Of a stretch of DNA of 64,000 nt, positions 8,346 to 19,070 are shown piece by piece; the first letter of the stretch is position 1, and every line of letters starts with the position of its first letter. The translations under genes and the position numbers were made by a program. A model generated the notes under the pieces. The model made no database searches and was not told where the DNA came from. It saw only the letters and a list, made by a program, of their open reading frames with translations. Origin of the DNA: Rhynchopus sp. YZ270_cl-10 (taxonomy: Eukaryota > Euglenozoa > Diplonemea > Diplonemida > Diplonemidae); contig OZ037873.1 in NCBI GenBank assembly GCA_964035575.1, forward strand, positions 992,001 through 1,056,000, read 5' to 3'.

Positions 8346-10541
8346 ATGAGGAAAGGCGTGTACCGCACAACGAAGCAGGTGTGCATCAGGAGTTGTGTTG
8401 GAGCGGCAGTGTTTCTTCTGACGCTGTCGCTCTTGCTACAGTCGTTGCCTAACCCTTTCAAGTACAACTACGAGCAGCTACGCATGCAGGACATAGATGG
8501 TTTCCCTGTCCCAACGACCGTCGCCAAGCCCGCCGTACACGTCGACTTCAACAGAACACTTCCCGGTGTGGACTTCATCAATGACAGACTTGTCGCAAAG
8601 ATAGGAAAAGTGAAGGCCGCCCGTGAAACAGAAGCAGACATGGCCGGGGACAGATGGTGGTGGATTGACGACAACGCAAAGTCGATGGAGGTCTTCATCA
8701 TGCCTGGTGTTTACGAAGAGTACAAAGACACAACGGACAGCATGGTGGACTTCATCTACGACATGAGTCGTGATGGGCTCTTCATCCGCAGGAAAAGCGT
8801 AAATAAGATATCCCTGAGGAATGACAACATGAAGGACTTCAGTGTGACCAGTGGTGTCATGGACTACTTCGGTGACGCATCGGCACTCAACATCACCCAG
8901 GGTTACCGCTTCCACGACGGGCGTGGTGTGGCTGCGGCACACACTGCTGGCTTTGAGGTGTCCTTCACGTGTGGAGGGGAGAAGTTCAACTCACCTGGTG
9001 AGCCCTTCAACGGGTTTGAGAAGAGCATTTATGAGTCGGACGGCAAGGTGATTGTGAAGGCAGTGATGCAGATTGGCGGGAAGGCTGAGGTGGAGTGGCG
9101 TGGTGTCATGCGTGAGGACACTGTGGTGTCGTACACCTACGTCGATGTGCGTAACATCCAGGACACACCCCTTGAGAACGTGGAGGTGCGTGTGAAGCGT
9201 GGCCTTAACGAGCAGAAGTACTCGCAGTTGTGCCAGAAGTTTGAAGGGAAGGACGTCGAGTGTGGCTTCATAAGGATCAAACGGCACAAGGTGCTTTCTG
9301 CAAAAAACCTTGAGTGGTTCAGCTTCACTTGTGCAGCCAGAATGGGGTTTTCGTACGCATGGCACCACATCGTGAAGGACAAGTCTCTCGCTGAAATCAG
9401 AATTGACGCCACGGGCAAGCGCAAATACCATACTAAGCGCATCACTGCGTTCGAAACTGTGTACAAGAAGAGCAACATCGCCAAGGGAGAAGTGTTCAAC
9501 GTCGAGGACCTGGGTGTGCTGACTGCAGGCGGTCTGTACAGGACAATGCCGTACGACAAGCTGCTGAAGGGGATTGAGGCGCGCAAGGAGCTGACGGACT
9601 TCTCGATTTCCTACGACTACGGGGCAGAGCTTTCGAGTATGGCGTCGTTTGCTTACTTCATGAAGCGGAGGATGTACAAGATCTCTGATGAAGAGCAGGA
9701 CAAGAAGTTTGAGGAGCTGAACAAATGGTGTCTGGAGCACCTGGACGCGTATTACAACAACTTCATCCTTGGGAAGGACGGCAAAGTGGATCAAACCTAT
9801 GTTGAAGTGTTCCAGCGTGGCAATTCAATGTCCGTCCTCGCTGTCATCAAGCTTGCCCTTGCCAACCGTGGGCACAAGCTCATCTTCAGACGTCTGATGC
9901 TGATTCTTGATGACCTGGTCACGTGTGTCCTCAAGTTCCAGCGCGAAAACGGCTTTATTACGTGCAATAAATGGGACTTTTACCTCGACTGCCACGGTGC
10001 AGGCATGCTTGCACTGGCTTACGTTGTTGCCACCTACGACGTGCTGCCTTACAAGGTGGCCCGCGATGAGGTGACGAACAGTCTTTCGAGGACGATTGAC
10101 GGTGTGAAGTACGACCTGGGTGCAGAAGTAGTTGACCCGAAGACTGAGCACGTCGAGCTCAAGGTCGTTGTCATGGGTGAGAACGGCAAGGACGGCCTGC
10201 AGTGGAACTACAAGTCCTCGCTGCTGCTGCGTGCACTCCACATCATGGAGCTGGTTGCACAGGACGGGGCACAGATCGACTCCGCCGTACTGGACAAAGC
10301 GTTCAGCCTGCGTCACTACGTCTTTGGGTTGCTTGAACACTCGAAGAATGTAACCACGTCAAACAACGGGCGTATCCACCACGAGTTCAAAACGTCATTC
10401 CGAAGCCCCGAAACGAACTCCGAGACACAGCCGTGGTGCATGCTTGGCTACTTTGGTGAGTACGAGAGACTGTACTACAAGCTCTTCCACGACACTGAGC
10501 TTGCGGAGCTGCAGAAGGCTGTGGGTATGGGACTCCAGTAA
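8346..10541 (+). CDS. Type II membrane protein paralogue C
   Basis: 731 residues, the same length as B, no intron. The start at 8346 follows CCAACC, as in B; the frame upstream is open but has no ATG. It has a basic N-terminal tail (MRKGVYRTTK), a hydrophobic anchor at about residues 16-32 (VGAAVFLLTLSLLL), then the family body from HVDFNRTLPGVDFI. Long stretches of DNA are identical to B (for example the part coding for DDNAKSMEVFIMPGVYEEYK), while the tail and anchor differ. That is the pattern expected if gene conversion homogenises the body and the N-terminus is free to change. Ends in KAVGMGLQ. Confidence 0.93.
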   Translation: MRKGVYRTTKQVCIRSCVGAAVFLLTLSLLLQSLPNPFKYNYEQLRMQDIDGFPVPTTVAKPAVHVDFNRTLPGVDFINDRLVAKIGKVKAARETEADMAGDRWWWIDDNAKSMEVFIMPGVYEEYKDTTDSMVDFIYDMSRDGLFIRRKSVNKISLRNDNMKDFSVTSGVMDYFGDASALNITQGYRFHDGRGVAAAHTAGFEVSFTCGGEKFNSPGEPFNGFEKSIYESDGKVIVKAVMQIGGKAEVEWRGVMREDTVVSYTYVDVRNIQDTPLENVEVRVKRGLNEQKYSQLCQKFEGKDVECGFIRIKRHKVLSAKNLEWFSFTCAARMGFSYAWHHIVKDKSLAEIRIDATGKRKYHTKRITAFETVYKKSNIAKGEVFNVEDLGVLTAGGLYRTMPYDKLLKGIEARKELTDFSISYDYGAELSSMASFAYFMKRRMYKISDEEQDKKFEELNKWCLEHLDAYYNNFILGKDGKVDQTYVEVFQRGNSMSVLAVIKLALANRGHKLIFRRLMLILDDLVTCVLKFQRENGFITCNKWDFYLDCHGAGMLALAYVVATYDVLPYKVARDEVTNSLSRTIDGVKYDLGAEVVDPKTEHVELKVVVMGENGKDGLQWNYKSSLLLRALHIMELVAQDGAQIDSAVLDKAFSLRHYVFGLLEHSKNVTTSNNGRIHHEFKTSFRSPETNSETQPWCMLGYFGEYERLYYKLFHDTELAELQKAVGMGLQ

Positions 10542-10846
10542 GAAGGCATCTGCGAAGCTCTTTCTGCCCTGAGGCTGAACGTTGCTCCTTTGTGCCCTGT
10601 CCTGGGGTGGGGTGGGTGGGGTGGGGTCGGTTTAAGAGTGGGCTGTGCATTGGGGTTGGTTAAGGCTTTGATACTGTGGAGTATTTTAGGTACCGTCTAT
10701 CTTCCTCAGTCCTGCTTTCTAGAGTGGGGTTTATGATTATGTTGGGTGTCTCAAGGACTGGTGTTTTTTCCTGTTCTCTTTTTTTATTACAATTTTTCCC
10801 CCAACCGGGACCTACATCACAGGATTTATGTCCTTGTGTTTGCAAT
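10542..10846 (+). other. 3' flank of paralogue C
   Basis: Begins with the shared 3' UTR start (AAGAAGGCATCTGCGAAGCT), then a G-rich GGGGTGGGGTGGGTGGGG run, then a rearranged partial copy of the 755-1030 block (GGAGTATTTTAGGTACC; TTATGATTATGTTGGGTGTC). Confidence 0.6.
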
Positions 10847-11010
10847 GATCCTTTCATTCATCTGATGAGTGGAAGCGGGAGCAGCACATATCAGATGTAA
10901 ACCACGAAATGGGTTGTAGGACTGCATGGTTGGGGGTACCACCCCCGGAACAGCCGTTACGTAGTACACTGTTTACGATAGGGCTTTTTTGTATTTCAAG
11001 TCAACTTTTT
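10847..11010 (+). repeat. Dispersed repeat A, copy 1
   Basis: Contains ATGAGTGGAAGCGGGAGCAG, CAGATGTAAACCACGAAATG, GGGTTGTAGGACTGCATGG and a degraded TACACTGTTTACGATAGGGC, then a T run. See the full-length copy at 19555-19800. Confidence 0.75.
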
Positions 11011-11531
11011 TTTGTCTATGTATCGAGACAATATTACAGCGGGGAGAAAAATAAAACGGCAGCGAATATGGACCGCATTTTCAGATCAAAATAAAAGGAG
11101 AACGTTTTAGAAGGAAAGAATACCAAAACAGTGAACGACGAGAAAAAATAAAAATGGACAGCGTTATTTGCGCGCACAAAATCAAAAACAGTTTTTTTTA
11201 AATTTACTTTTCCACTTCGAAGTTTCCCCCCAACTCTTGGCGCGGTTTCTGAATTACAAGAATTCCCATTCTCTTCTACGCCTATTTGTGGATATCGTTT
11301 CATCTCCGCACACAACGGTTTCATTCAGATCATATTCAGCAACAACGTCCTTGCTTCACTTGCCACGTCTGCACTGATCTGTGCAGAGTAGCACTCTATA
11401 CTATAGCCTCCTTAGGCATACATAGCGTGCGAACAACTTATTCGCATTGTTCGCACCCTGTTCGCATTGGGTTAGGCTAGCCTATCATGTGGCAAAAACG
11501 ACGTTCTGTCCACATACGCGAACTTTTGATC

Positions 11532-11566
11532 AGATGACTAAAACACGAGAGGCTTTTGGTTCTTCT
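11532..11566 (+). other. ACGAGAG hairpin, copy 2
   Basis: AGATGA outer strand, inner stem CTAAAAC/GCTTTTGG, loop ACGAGAG. The inner stem differs from copy 1 by changes on both sides that keep pairing. 11220-11400 upstream is a weak copy of the paralogue leader; 11401-11480 has repeated TTCGCA(T/C) motifs. Confidence 0.6.
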
Positions 11567-11586
11567 ATGCACAGTGATGTATACCT

Positions 11587-11692
11587 CAAAATGGATTGTA
11601 AGAACTGCATGATTGGGTGTCCACCCCCTGGTACAGCTGGTCATTGTACTAATGGTACACTGTTCACGAGAAGGGCTTTTGTATTTTAAGTC
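11587..11692 (+). repeat. Dispersed repeat A, copy 2
   Basis: AAAATGGATTGTAAGAACTG, GGGTGTCCACCCCC, GGTCATTGTACTAATGGTAC, CACTGTTCACGAGAAGGGCT and TATTTTAAGTCAACTTTTG. It lies 250 bp upstream of the ATG of paralogue D. Confidence 0.8.
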
Positions 11693-11943
11693 AACTTTTG
11701 ATCAGGTGGCAGCACGAAAGGCTTTGGTCTGTGCACTACTGTCTTTGATTAACCAGTCACGTTGCATGCGATGCGGCGTATTATGTGCTAGGATTCAGGC
11801 AATAATCAGAAGAGAAATTCTGTCATTAATGGCTACTGTATCCATAATCATTTTTAAATAGTTGGGAACAATTCACACAACAGATTACCACGGATACAAC
11901 ACACCTCTCCCCCCCACCGGGCCCCGCTACCTCCCCTGTAGCA

Positions 11944-14142
11944 ATGAAGGCTGGTGCGAGGCTGCAGCAAAAAATGCTGAGTGCTAGATACTTTGTCGTT
12001 TTCGTTGTGTGTGTTCTGACAGCAGCTATGATCGTTCGGCCTGAGGACAGGCCCCGCACCCCCAAGCGGCACACAGTTCTGCTATCCAGTGCAGCAGCCA
12101 GCGAACACAAGAGACGTCTTGAAATTTCGAACTTCGCTCACTCCAGAACCTTCTCCACCAATCTCGCCCTGCACGTCGACTTCAACAGAACACTTCCCGG
12201 TGTGAACTTCATCCGTGACAGACTCATCGCAAAGATAGGAACAGAAACTGCTGCCCGTGAAACAGAAGCAGACATGGCAGGGGACAGATGGTGGTGGATT
12301 GACGACAACGCAAAGTCGATGGAGGTCTTCATCATGCCTGGTGTCTACGAGCAGTACAAAGAAACAACGGACAGCATGGTGGACTTCATCTTGGACATGA
12401 GTCGTGATGGGCTCTTCCTCCGTAGGAAAAGTATCAGCAAACTATCTATCAAAAGCGACAACATGAAGGACTTCAGTGCGAGCAGTGGTGTCATGGACTA
12501 CTATGGTGACGCATCGGCACTTCGCATCACCCAGGGTTACCGCTTCCACGACGGGCGTGGTGTGGCTGCAACGCACACTGCTGGCTTTGAGGTGTCCTTC
12601 ACGTGTGGAGGGGAGAAGTACTACTCACCTGGTGAGCCCTTCAACGGGTTTGAGAAGAGCATTTATGAGTCGGACGGCAAGGTGATTGTGAAGGCAGTGA
12701 TGCAGATTGGCGGGAAGGCTGAGGTGGAGTGGCGTGGTGTCATGCGTGAGGACACTGTGGTGTCGTACACCTACGTCGATGTGCGCAACATCCAGGACAA
12801 ACCCCTTGAGAACGTGGAGGTGCGTGTGAAGCGTGGCCTTAACGAACACGAGTACTCGCAGTTGTGCAGGAAGTACCAAGAAAAGGATGTCAAATGTGCG
12901 TCTATCAACATCGCACGGCACAAGGCGCTTTCTGCAGAAAACCTTGAGTGGTTCAGCTTCACTGTGGAAGGCAGAATGGGTTTCTCGTACGGATGGCACC
13001 ACATCGCGAAGGACAAGTCATTTGCAGAACTCAACATCGAAAGTGAGGGTCGCCACGTCACTGCGTTCAAAACTGTGTACAAGAAGAGCAACATCGCCAA
13101 GGGAGAAGTGTTCAGCGTCGAGGACCTGGGTGTGCTGACTGCAGGCGGTCTGTACAAGACAATGCCGTACGACAAGCTGCTGAAGGGGATTGAGGCGCGC
13201 AAGGAGCTGACGGACTTCTCGATTTCCTACGACTACGGGGCAGAGCTTTCGAGCATGGCGTCGTTTGCGTACTTCATGAAGCGGAGGATGTACGACATCC
13301 CCCACAAGGAGCAGAAGAAGCGGTACGAGCAGCTGAACGCGTGGTGTCTGGAGCACCTGGAAGCTTACCACAAGAACTTCATCCTCGGGAAGAACGGCCG
13401 CGTAGATCCTAACTACGTCGAAGTGTTCCAGCGTGGCAATGCAATGACCATCCTCTCTGTCATCAAGCTTGCACTGATCAACCGCGACAAGAAGAAAACC
13501 TTCCAACGTGTTATGCTGATTCTTGATGACCTGGTCACGTGCCTCCTCAAGTTCCAGCAGGATAACGGCTTTATTACGTGCGATCTGCACGGAGCCTTTT
13601 ATCTTGACTGCCACGGTGCAGGCATGCTTGCACTGTCCTACATTGTTGCCACCTACGACGTGCTGCCTTACAAAGTGGCTCGCGAGAATGTGACCAAGAG
13701 TCTTTCGAGGTCGATTGACGGTGTGAAGTACGACCTCCGTGCTGACGTTGTGGACGAGAATCGCCAGCACGTCCAGCTCAAGGTCGTTGTCATGGGTGAG
13801 AACGGCGACGACGGCCTGCAGTGGAACTACAAATCCTCGCTGATCCTGCGTGCACTCCACATCCTCGAGATGACTGCTGAGGACGGAACCCACCCGGTCG
13901 ACCTTAACGTCCTGGACAAGGCTGTTGGCATGCGTCACTACATTCTTGGTTTGCTTGAACACTCGAAAAAGGTCACCACGGACAATGAAATCCGCTACAA
14001 CGAGTTCACGACGTCGTACAGAAGCCCCGAAACGAACTCCGAGACACAGCCATGGTGCATGCTGGGATACTTCAGTGAGTACGAGAGGCTGTACTACAAG
14101 CTCTTCCACGACACCGAGTTTGCGGAGCTGAGAAGGCACTGA
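11944..14142 (+). CDS. Type II membrane protein paralogue D
   Basis: 732 residues from the ATG at 11944 to the TGA at 14140-14142, no intron. N-terminal tail MKAGARLQQKMLSARY, hydrophobic anchor FVVFVVCVLTAAMIV at about residues 17-31, a Ser/Ala/Arg-rich spacer, then HVDFNRTLPGVNFIRDRLIA and the whole family body. In the middle it shares DNA blocks with E (for example YEQYKETTDSMVDFILDMSR) that B and C lack, so D and E form one subgroup and A, B and C another. The C-terminus ends in EFAELRRH without the KAVG..LQ tail of A-C. Confidence 0.93.
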   Translation: MKAGARLQQKMLSARYFVVFVVCVLTAAMIVRPEDRPRTPKRHTVLLSSAAASEHKRRLEISNFAHSRTFSTNLALHVDFNRTLPGVNFIRDRLIAKIGTETAARETEADMAGDRWWWIDDNAKSMEVFIMPGVYEQYKETTDSMVDFILDMSRDGLFLRRKSISKLSIKSDNMKDFSASSGVMDYYGDASALRITQGYRFHDGRGVAATHTAGFEVSFTCGGEKYYSPGEPFNGFEKSIYESDGKVIVKAVMQIGGKAEVEWRGVMREDTVVSYTYVDVRNIQDKPLENVEVRVKRGLNEHEYSQLCRKYQEKDVKCASINIARHKALSAENLEWFSFTVEGRMGFSYGWHHIAKDKSFAELNIESEGRHVTAFKTVYKKSNIAKGEVFSVEDLGVLTAGGLYKTMPYDKLLKGIEARKELTDFSISYDYGAELSSMASFAYFMKRRMYDIPHKEQKKRYEQLNAWCLEHLEAYHKNFILGKNGRVDPNYVEVFQRGNAMTILSVIKLALINRDKKKTFQRVMLILDDLVTCLLKFQQDNGFITCDLHGAFYLDCHGAGMLALSYIVATYDVLPYKVARENVTKSLSRSIDGVKYDLRADVVDENRQHVQLKVVVMGENGDDGLQWNYKSSLILRALHILEMTAEDGTHPVDLNVLDKAVGMRHYILGLLEHSKKVTTDNEIRYNEFTTSYRSPETNSETQPWCMLGYFSEYERLYYKLFHDTEFAELRRH

Positions 14143-15308
14143 GGAGGGAACGGGGTAAGAGGCTACTCTGGATGCGGTGTATTAATCTAAATTACCTGCT
14201 GCAGGGGCATACTGAGCCAAGGGGACTGGGGCGAGTCACTTTCCTATCACGATTCAAACATCGTTCGTTTGTTTGTTTTTTTCTTTTCTTTCTTGATTTG
14301 ATGATGTGCTCCAGAGGCATATTCATCACGTCTCCCCTCTTTTACTTATTACTTTACTCAAAAACTCCCCCCCTTTTTTTTTTACCTGGGCTTTTTACCA
14401 GCTGGGTTTTTTTACCTGGAAAATTACCTTTTCGCATTATCACAACAACAAAAAGAGGAGACGCTGGTGGAAAAACTCCATCGATTCAATGATATCACAA
14501 AAAAATTAATATCACATTTTTTCTTTCTGGGATTCTTTGTGTGGTAGCCCCCCCGCAGAGGAAAGCCAGATATTCTGTGATCTTCTGTGGTGGCCGTTTC
14601 TCTCCTTTCGGGAGTGGCTTTGTCATTAAGGAGACACCTAACCATTTTCCCACCAGTACTGTTCTTTATTGCTCTCTACCTATTTACCTCTTGGGACTAG
14701 CCAGGGGACCTGGTCCTGGTTGGTGCCCTTTTTTTTTTATATACCCGACATCAGGTGTGTACGAGACCTCTGATGTCGTTAGAACGGCGGGATTGGCACT
14801 TTTTGTTTATTTTCAGAGGAGCACAAAAACATTGCAGACACCTCTCCTGTGCCACATGGGAGGGGGGAACAGGCAGCACAGGGCCCTTTGCTGACAGCGC
14901 GGAACTCAGGCCTGACTCCCTGTTTTTTTGATTTTTTTGTTTTGTTTTGTGTGTATTTTTTTTTCTTTTTTTTGCCTCCTGCGTGCAGTACTGATTTAGA
15001 CTGATTGACTGCACTGCGTGAGACTAGCCGTTTCTAGGACGCTAATTAGGGGATAGGGACTTTATCCTTTGATCTCCACATCAGTGTTCGGAAACAGAGG
15101 GAACATTTTTTCTTTTCTTTATTATACCTTCTATTCAGTAGAATAGTTAGTATATGAACCAAACTTTTATTTGTTTTGATATATGTCTATCCGCCTAGGC
15201 CCAGGCACGTACCTAGCGAGTATTAAAATCCTCTCTGCGTTTGTTGTCAGAATATTATTTAGTGAACACAAAACCCGGTGAGCACAAAACCGTAACCATC
15301 TGTTTCCT
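14143..15308. other. Gene-free spacer
   Basis: T-rich, with C-runs and no supported gene. A small frame near 14541-14894 has no supporting features. I saw no member of the dispersed families here. Confidence 0.5.
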
Positions 15309-15426
15309 TTCCACAACCTTCCTTCACCCGAAGGGTGAAGTACGGTATAGTATTGAAATTAGTATTTCAGGGTTTCAAAAAAGAAGAAAAACAACTCCAA
15401 GGGTTGAAGGAAGGTGTGTGGAAAAC
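15309..15426. mobile_element. Inverted-repeat module X, short copy
   Basis: Left end CCACAACCTTCCTTCACCC, right end GGGTTGAAGGAAGGTGTGTG. The interior keeps GTGAAGTACGGTATAGTATT from the 260-bp unit but is much shorter. Confidence 0.6.
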
Positions 15427-15433
15427 AACAAGA

Positions 15434-15852
15434 ACAACGAATTGCTAAGGGGAAAAAAAATGGGGTGCACTGTGGAAAACTCCGCGCGATTTTTCGAAAC
15501 CGCGTAGCATCCTAGCGCTTTGATGGGGTGCTGATGCGCCTGGTGTGAACCTTTCAGGTGCAGGGCGTTCCCACAGTGGCTTCTGGTAGCGTACGAAGAG
15601 CGTTTTCTGCATACCTGTAGAAGAGCAGAATGCTGGGGCACATCTGTTACACATTAACGCAGGTGTCCTAAGGCAAGCTCAGTGAGAACAGAATTATCCC
15701 GTAGAGCATAAGGGTAAAAGCTTGCTCGATACCATGATCTTTCAGTACCGATCCTCGGTGTGAAAGCATGGCATGTTGGATTATTTCGAGTTCCAAGGAG
15801 CGTGGGTACCCCCACTATCCACAAGCATTTTTTTTTCTCTAGCAACGACTTG
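15434..15852. mobile_element. Inverted-repeat module Y, diverged copy
   Basis: Ends ACAACGAATTGCTA and TAGCAACGACTTGT. The interior shares GTGGAAAACTCCGCGCGATT, GCGTACGAAGAGCGTT and GAAGAGCAGAATGCTGG with the other copies, plus an unrelated 190-bp stretch before the right end. Confidence 0.6.
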
Positions 15853-15936
15853 TTTTTTTTCTCTTTTAAAAATACTCGACTACGGGCCCTTAGGGCTTCA
15901 TAGGACCTAAAAACGGTGGTCCGTTCACTTCGTTTT

Positions 15937-16283
15937 CAACTTACCTTCCTTCACCCCCCCTGTAAGGGCAACCGTAGGTGAAGTAAGGTATAGTATTGAA
16001 ATCGATGTGGGGGGGGAGTAAAGGGTCAATTTTACAAAACCAGATTTTGAGGAAAATTTTAGCTGAAAATGGGCCCCACGTATAAGCAACCGGGCTCATA
16101 TTTCTCAAAATTTAAGTGGTCAAAAAATTGTCCAATTTTCGAGATTGACCCCACCACTGCACGGGCGGAGCCCAAAAATGCAAATAAGGACCCTTTTTAA
16201 TTTGTTCTCTTGAAATGTGTTATTTCATGTTTTCGCGAAAAAATAACGACTGATCCCACAAGGGTTGAAGGAAGGTGGTTGAA
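15937..16283. mobile_element. Inverted-repeat module X, single-unit copy
   Basis: One 260-bp unit plus about 90 bp, ending in GGGTTGAAGGAAGGTGGTTG. It probably shows the state before the tandem expansion seen at 1771-2812. Confidence 0.65.
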
Positions 16284-16302
16284 AACAACAATAACAACAA
16301 GG

Positions 16303-16740
16303 ACAAGTAATTGCTAAGAAAAAAACGGGGTGTGCTGTGGAAAACCCCGCGCGATTTTCGAAACCACCGTAGCATCCTGGCGATTTGCTGGAGGTGCTGA
16401 TGTGCCTGGTGTGATCGATGTGTTGTAGTCGGTGCATTCTGTGCTTCTTCCGCACTCCAACGACGACGACAATGTGGGGAGCCTGTGGACAAAAACGAGC
16501 TGGAACACGCCGAGCCTGCCGAGCCGACGTCCAACAACGCTATCGAGCAGATGGTGCTGGACGGAGAGGACAGCCCCCCTTCTTGAACGTTTCAGATGCT
16601 GGCGTCCCAGTGGATCTGGCAGCGTACGAAGAGCGTTAACATACCTGCAGAAGAGCAGAATGCTGGACGTGCTGTAGATTATTTCTACAGGATGGAGTTC
16701 CACATCACACCCCGTTTTTTTTCCGATAGCAATTACTTGT
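16303..16740. mobile_element. Inverted-repeat module Y, copy 2
   Basis: Very close to 2923-3344 apart from small insertions (for example GAGGTGCTGATGTGCC). Ends ACAAGTAATTGCTA and TAGCAATTACTTGT. Confidence 0.7.
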
Positions 16741-16904
16741 TTTTCTTTTTCTTTTTCTTCTGAGGGAACATTGTTTATTGATCCCTTTTCCTATGCTATC
16801 AATTTATTGAATGCATACGTTGAAATTCTTCTTTTCCCCCGCACCTCCCCCCGCATATCAAAAAGCTCTGGGCAGTTTTATTTTATTTTGAGTGTGTTGT
16901 GCAG

Positions 16905-16970
16905 GTGGTGCAAAAAAGTGCCGCCTGCGGTTCGATACCCCGCCGAGATCCGGTGTCTGCGTACCATTTT
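16905..16970 (+). other. Possible tRNA-like B-box segment
   Basis: CCGCCTGCGGTTCGATACCC resembles a tRNA T-arm with an RNA polymerase III B-box (GGTTCGATACC). Similar segments are at 29761-29790 and 42570-42595. No complete tRNA folds from it. 16971-17195 is T-rich then G-rich, with nothing further. Confidence 0.3.
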
Positions 16971-17195
16971 TTGTTTTGTTTTTTTTTGTTTTGTCTCGAA
17001 ATCCGATTTCTCTTTTACTCTGTTTTTGCCGACACAGGCTACGTACCTCATGCGGATTTCCTACCTGAACAAGGAATAATCGAGCAAAAAAGGGAGGGAG
17101 GGAAGGAGGGAGGAGGGAGGGGAGGAAGGTGGTGGGGGGATTTTTTTTGTGACACGTGAAAAACTTATTTCATCCAAAATCTGCCCAGCCGTATA

Positions 17196-18060
17196 GAAAA
17201 GCCCGATTTTGGTCTGGTTTTTAAGTGATCCATTTTTCGTTAAAAAAATTGTCCGACCCCGGAATTTTTTCAGATTGCCCCGGAAATTCATATAAGCGCG
17301 TTTTCGGAGGGAAAAATTGCACCCTCGGTGTCGCAAACGCTTGCGGGCGTGCCCGCAATCATCCTCGGAATTATTAGCCCAATTTTTTTTTTCGATTTTT
17401 ATTTATTTTGAAAGATCGGGTGTAAAATCGTTCAATTCCGGGGTCGGACAATTTTTTTTATGCACCTGTGGTTTTCTGAAGAAAAATCGTGAGGGGGGTG
17501 GTTTTCAGTAGGTTCCTTAAGGTTTTCCCTTACCACACCCATTTCCTTAAGGATTTCCCTTGTAAACCGGGGTTTTCCTTCTAATGACCAAGATGTTTCA
17601 CCATGAAGTAACTTCAAGAAAGTTTTCGATTTTTTTTTCTTTGGAATGAGGGTTCACAATATCATTCAAATAACGCCGGTTTCGTCGCGCAGAAAATTTT
17701 TCGCTGTCACTAGTATTTGTGCGGGAAGTTGGCCCGTTTTGCTAAGGAATTTGCCTGTATTTGTACCTAATAGGCATGGTCTGGTTTTTATGTAACTTCA
17801 ACTCCACTAAAGTTTTCGATTTTTTTTTTATTTTACTGGGCGGAGTCCGGAAATGCATATAGGCTAATTTTTTTGGGCGTTTGGTGACACTTTATTTCTT
17901 GAGTCACCGATAAGAAAACGAGAAAAAACCGACACGGCCATTTCAGAAAAAAGATTTTTTTTATTTTTTTGAGATTTTTATTTCTTTTGAAAGCGCGGTT
18001 TCGAAACGTTCAATTCCGGTGTCGGACGATAAAAAATATGCATCTCACATTTCTGAGTGA
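17196..18060. repeat. Two diverged copies of an inverted-repeat unit
   Basis: AATTGTCCGACCCCGGAATT at about 17248 is mirrored by AATTCCGGGGTCGGACAATT at about 17435. A second, weaker version runs from GGTCTGGTTTTTATGTAACT (about 17770) to AATTCCGGTGTCGGACGAT (about 18010). Both start with GGTCTGGTTTTTA. No coding. 18061-18183 shows nothing. Confidence 0.4.
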
Positions 18061-18183
18061 AAAATATGAAAAAGTATACGGCTAGCGAGATTTTGGATGA
18101 TTTATGGTCCTGACTACAAGAAGCATCGTTGTATGTGGGTTCACTCAAATTACGAACACCATCAACGTGAAGAAGAAAAAAAA

Positions 18184-18240
18184 TTAGTGGAGCACACTCT
18201 AGGGTGGCTACACTAATACAACCAAGTTTTCAAAAAAAAA
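18184..18240 (+). repeat. A-tailed repeat E, copy 2
   Basis: TTAGTGGAGCACACTCTAGG, GTGGCTACACTAATACAACC and AAGTTTTC followed by an A run. Nearly identical to 41972-42028 and 51990-52045. Confidence 0.75.
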
Positions 18241-18445
18241 ATTTTTTTTGGCACGATTTCCAGGCATTTTTTCGGCGTGATCTTTTAAAGATGTTGTGTG
18301 CACAATCATCTTACCAGTTTTTTTATTTCACTCTCCCGATCACCCCAGCCAAATTCTGCAAAGTGAAATTCAGCCAAAAATAAAATCACTCGCACCCCCA
18401 AGTTTACGACCATAGAACGTTTTTTACGTCACATAATAACTATTT

Positions 18446-18609
18446 ATTCAACGCCTTTTAGCGTGGTTTTTTTTTGCGATAACTTCACGCATTTTTTTCC
18501 CAGGCGAGTGGTAGTTAATTTGCCGAGCGAAGCGAGGCAAATTGAATCCACGAGCCTGGGAAAAAAATAAGTGAAGTATCGCAAAAAAATTCGCTAAAAG
18601 GCGTTGAAT
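18446..18609. mobile_element. Foldback element ATTCAACGCC
   Basis: Near-perfect inverted repeats of about 60 bp start with ATTCAACGCCTTTTAGCG and include CCCAGGC/GCCTGGG. The centre holds a second palindrome, AATTTGCCGAGCGAAGCGAG. Weak similarity may extend to ACGT on both sides (18426, 18629). No target duplication is clear. Confidence 0.75.
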
Positions 18610-18929
18610 ACGTAATTTTATTTCACGTTAAATAAAGTATACGAAAGGATTTGGCACTTTTAGCGTGACTCATTTATTGTGCAATAACTAACGAGTATGT
18701 GTCCCTCCGGGTAGCCCTCATTACCCTCCTGCCAACGCTACCGGGAATCGTACGTAGCCTACACCGCGTGTACGCATAGCGCGTAGCGTGTGGTCGGGTT
18801 CGAAAAGCTGCCTCAACGGTACACAAAGCTACATCCCGACCTCTTGCCACCCTCAGTGTCCCGACACCTCGGGTTCTAGCGGGAGGTCGGGAAATGGCTG
18901 TCGTGCAAGAGCGAGACATTCAGAAGATC

Positions 18930-18995
18930 CTCGTTCACTTATCCATTGTGGAAACGTCAACGCATCAAACAACTACAAGAAGGGGGACGAGGGAA
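18930..18995 (+). repeat. Dispersed repeat H, copy 1
   Basis: GTCAACGCATCAAACAACTA and CAAGAAGGGGG match 33690-33755 closely. The 270 bp before it are GC-rich and palindromic around CGCGTGTACGCATAGCGCG, with no gene. Confidence 0.6.
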
Positions 18996-19039
18996 CGTCA
19001 CTAGGCATTTGTTTGACTTTTTTATTTCCCGTTCCTTCT

Positions 19040-19070
19040 AAGGTGTGTGCACGAGAGGCACAGTCATCTT
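19040..19070 (+). other. ACGAGAG hairpin, copy 3
   Basis: Same outer stem AAGGTG/CATCTT and loop ACGAGAG as copy 1, but the inner stem is TGTGC/GCACA: both strands changed and pairing kept. Followed by TCAAG and T9. 19071-19554 holds one degraded A-type segment (GTACACTGTCCACGAGAGGG at about 19101) and nothing else. Confidence 0.75.
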
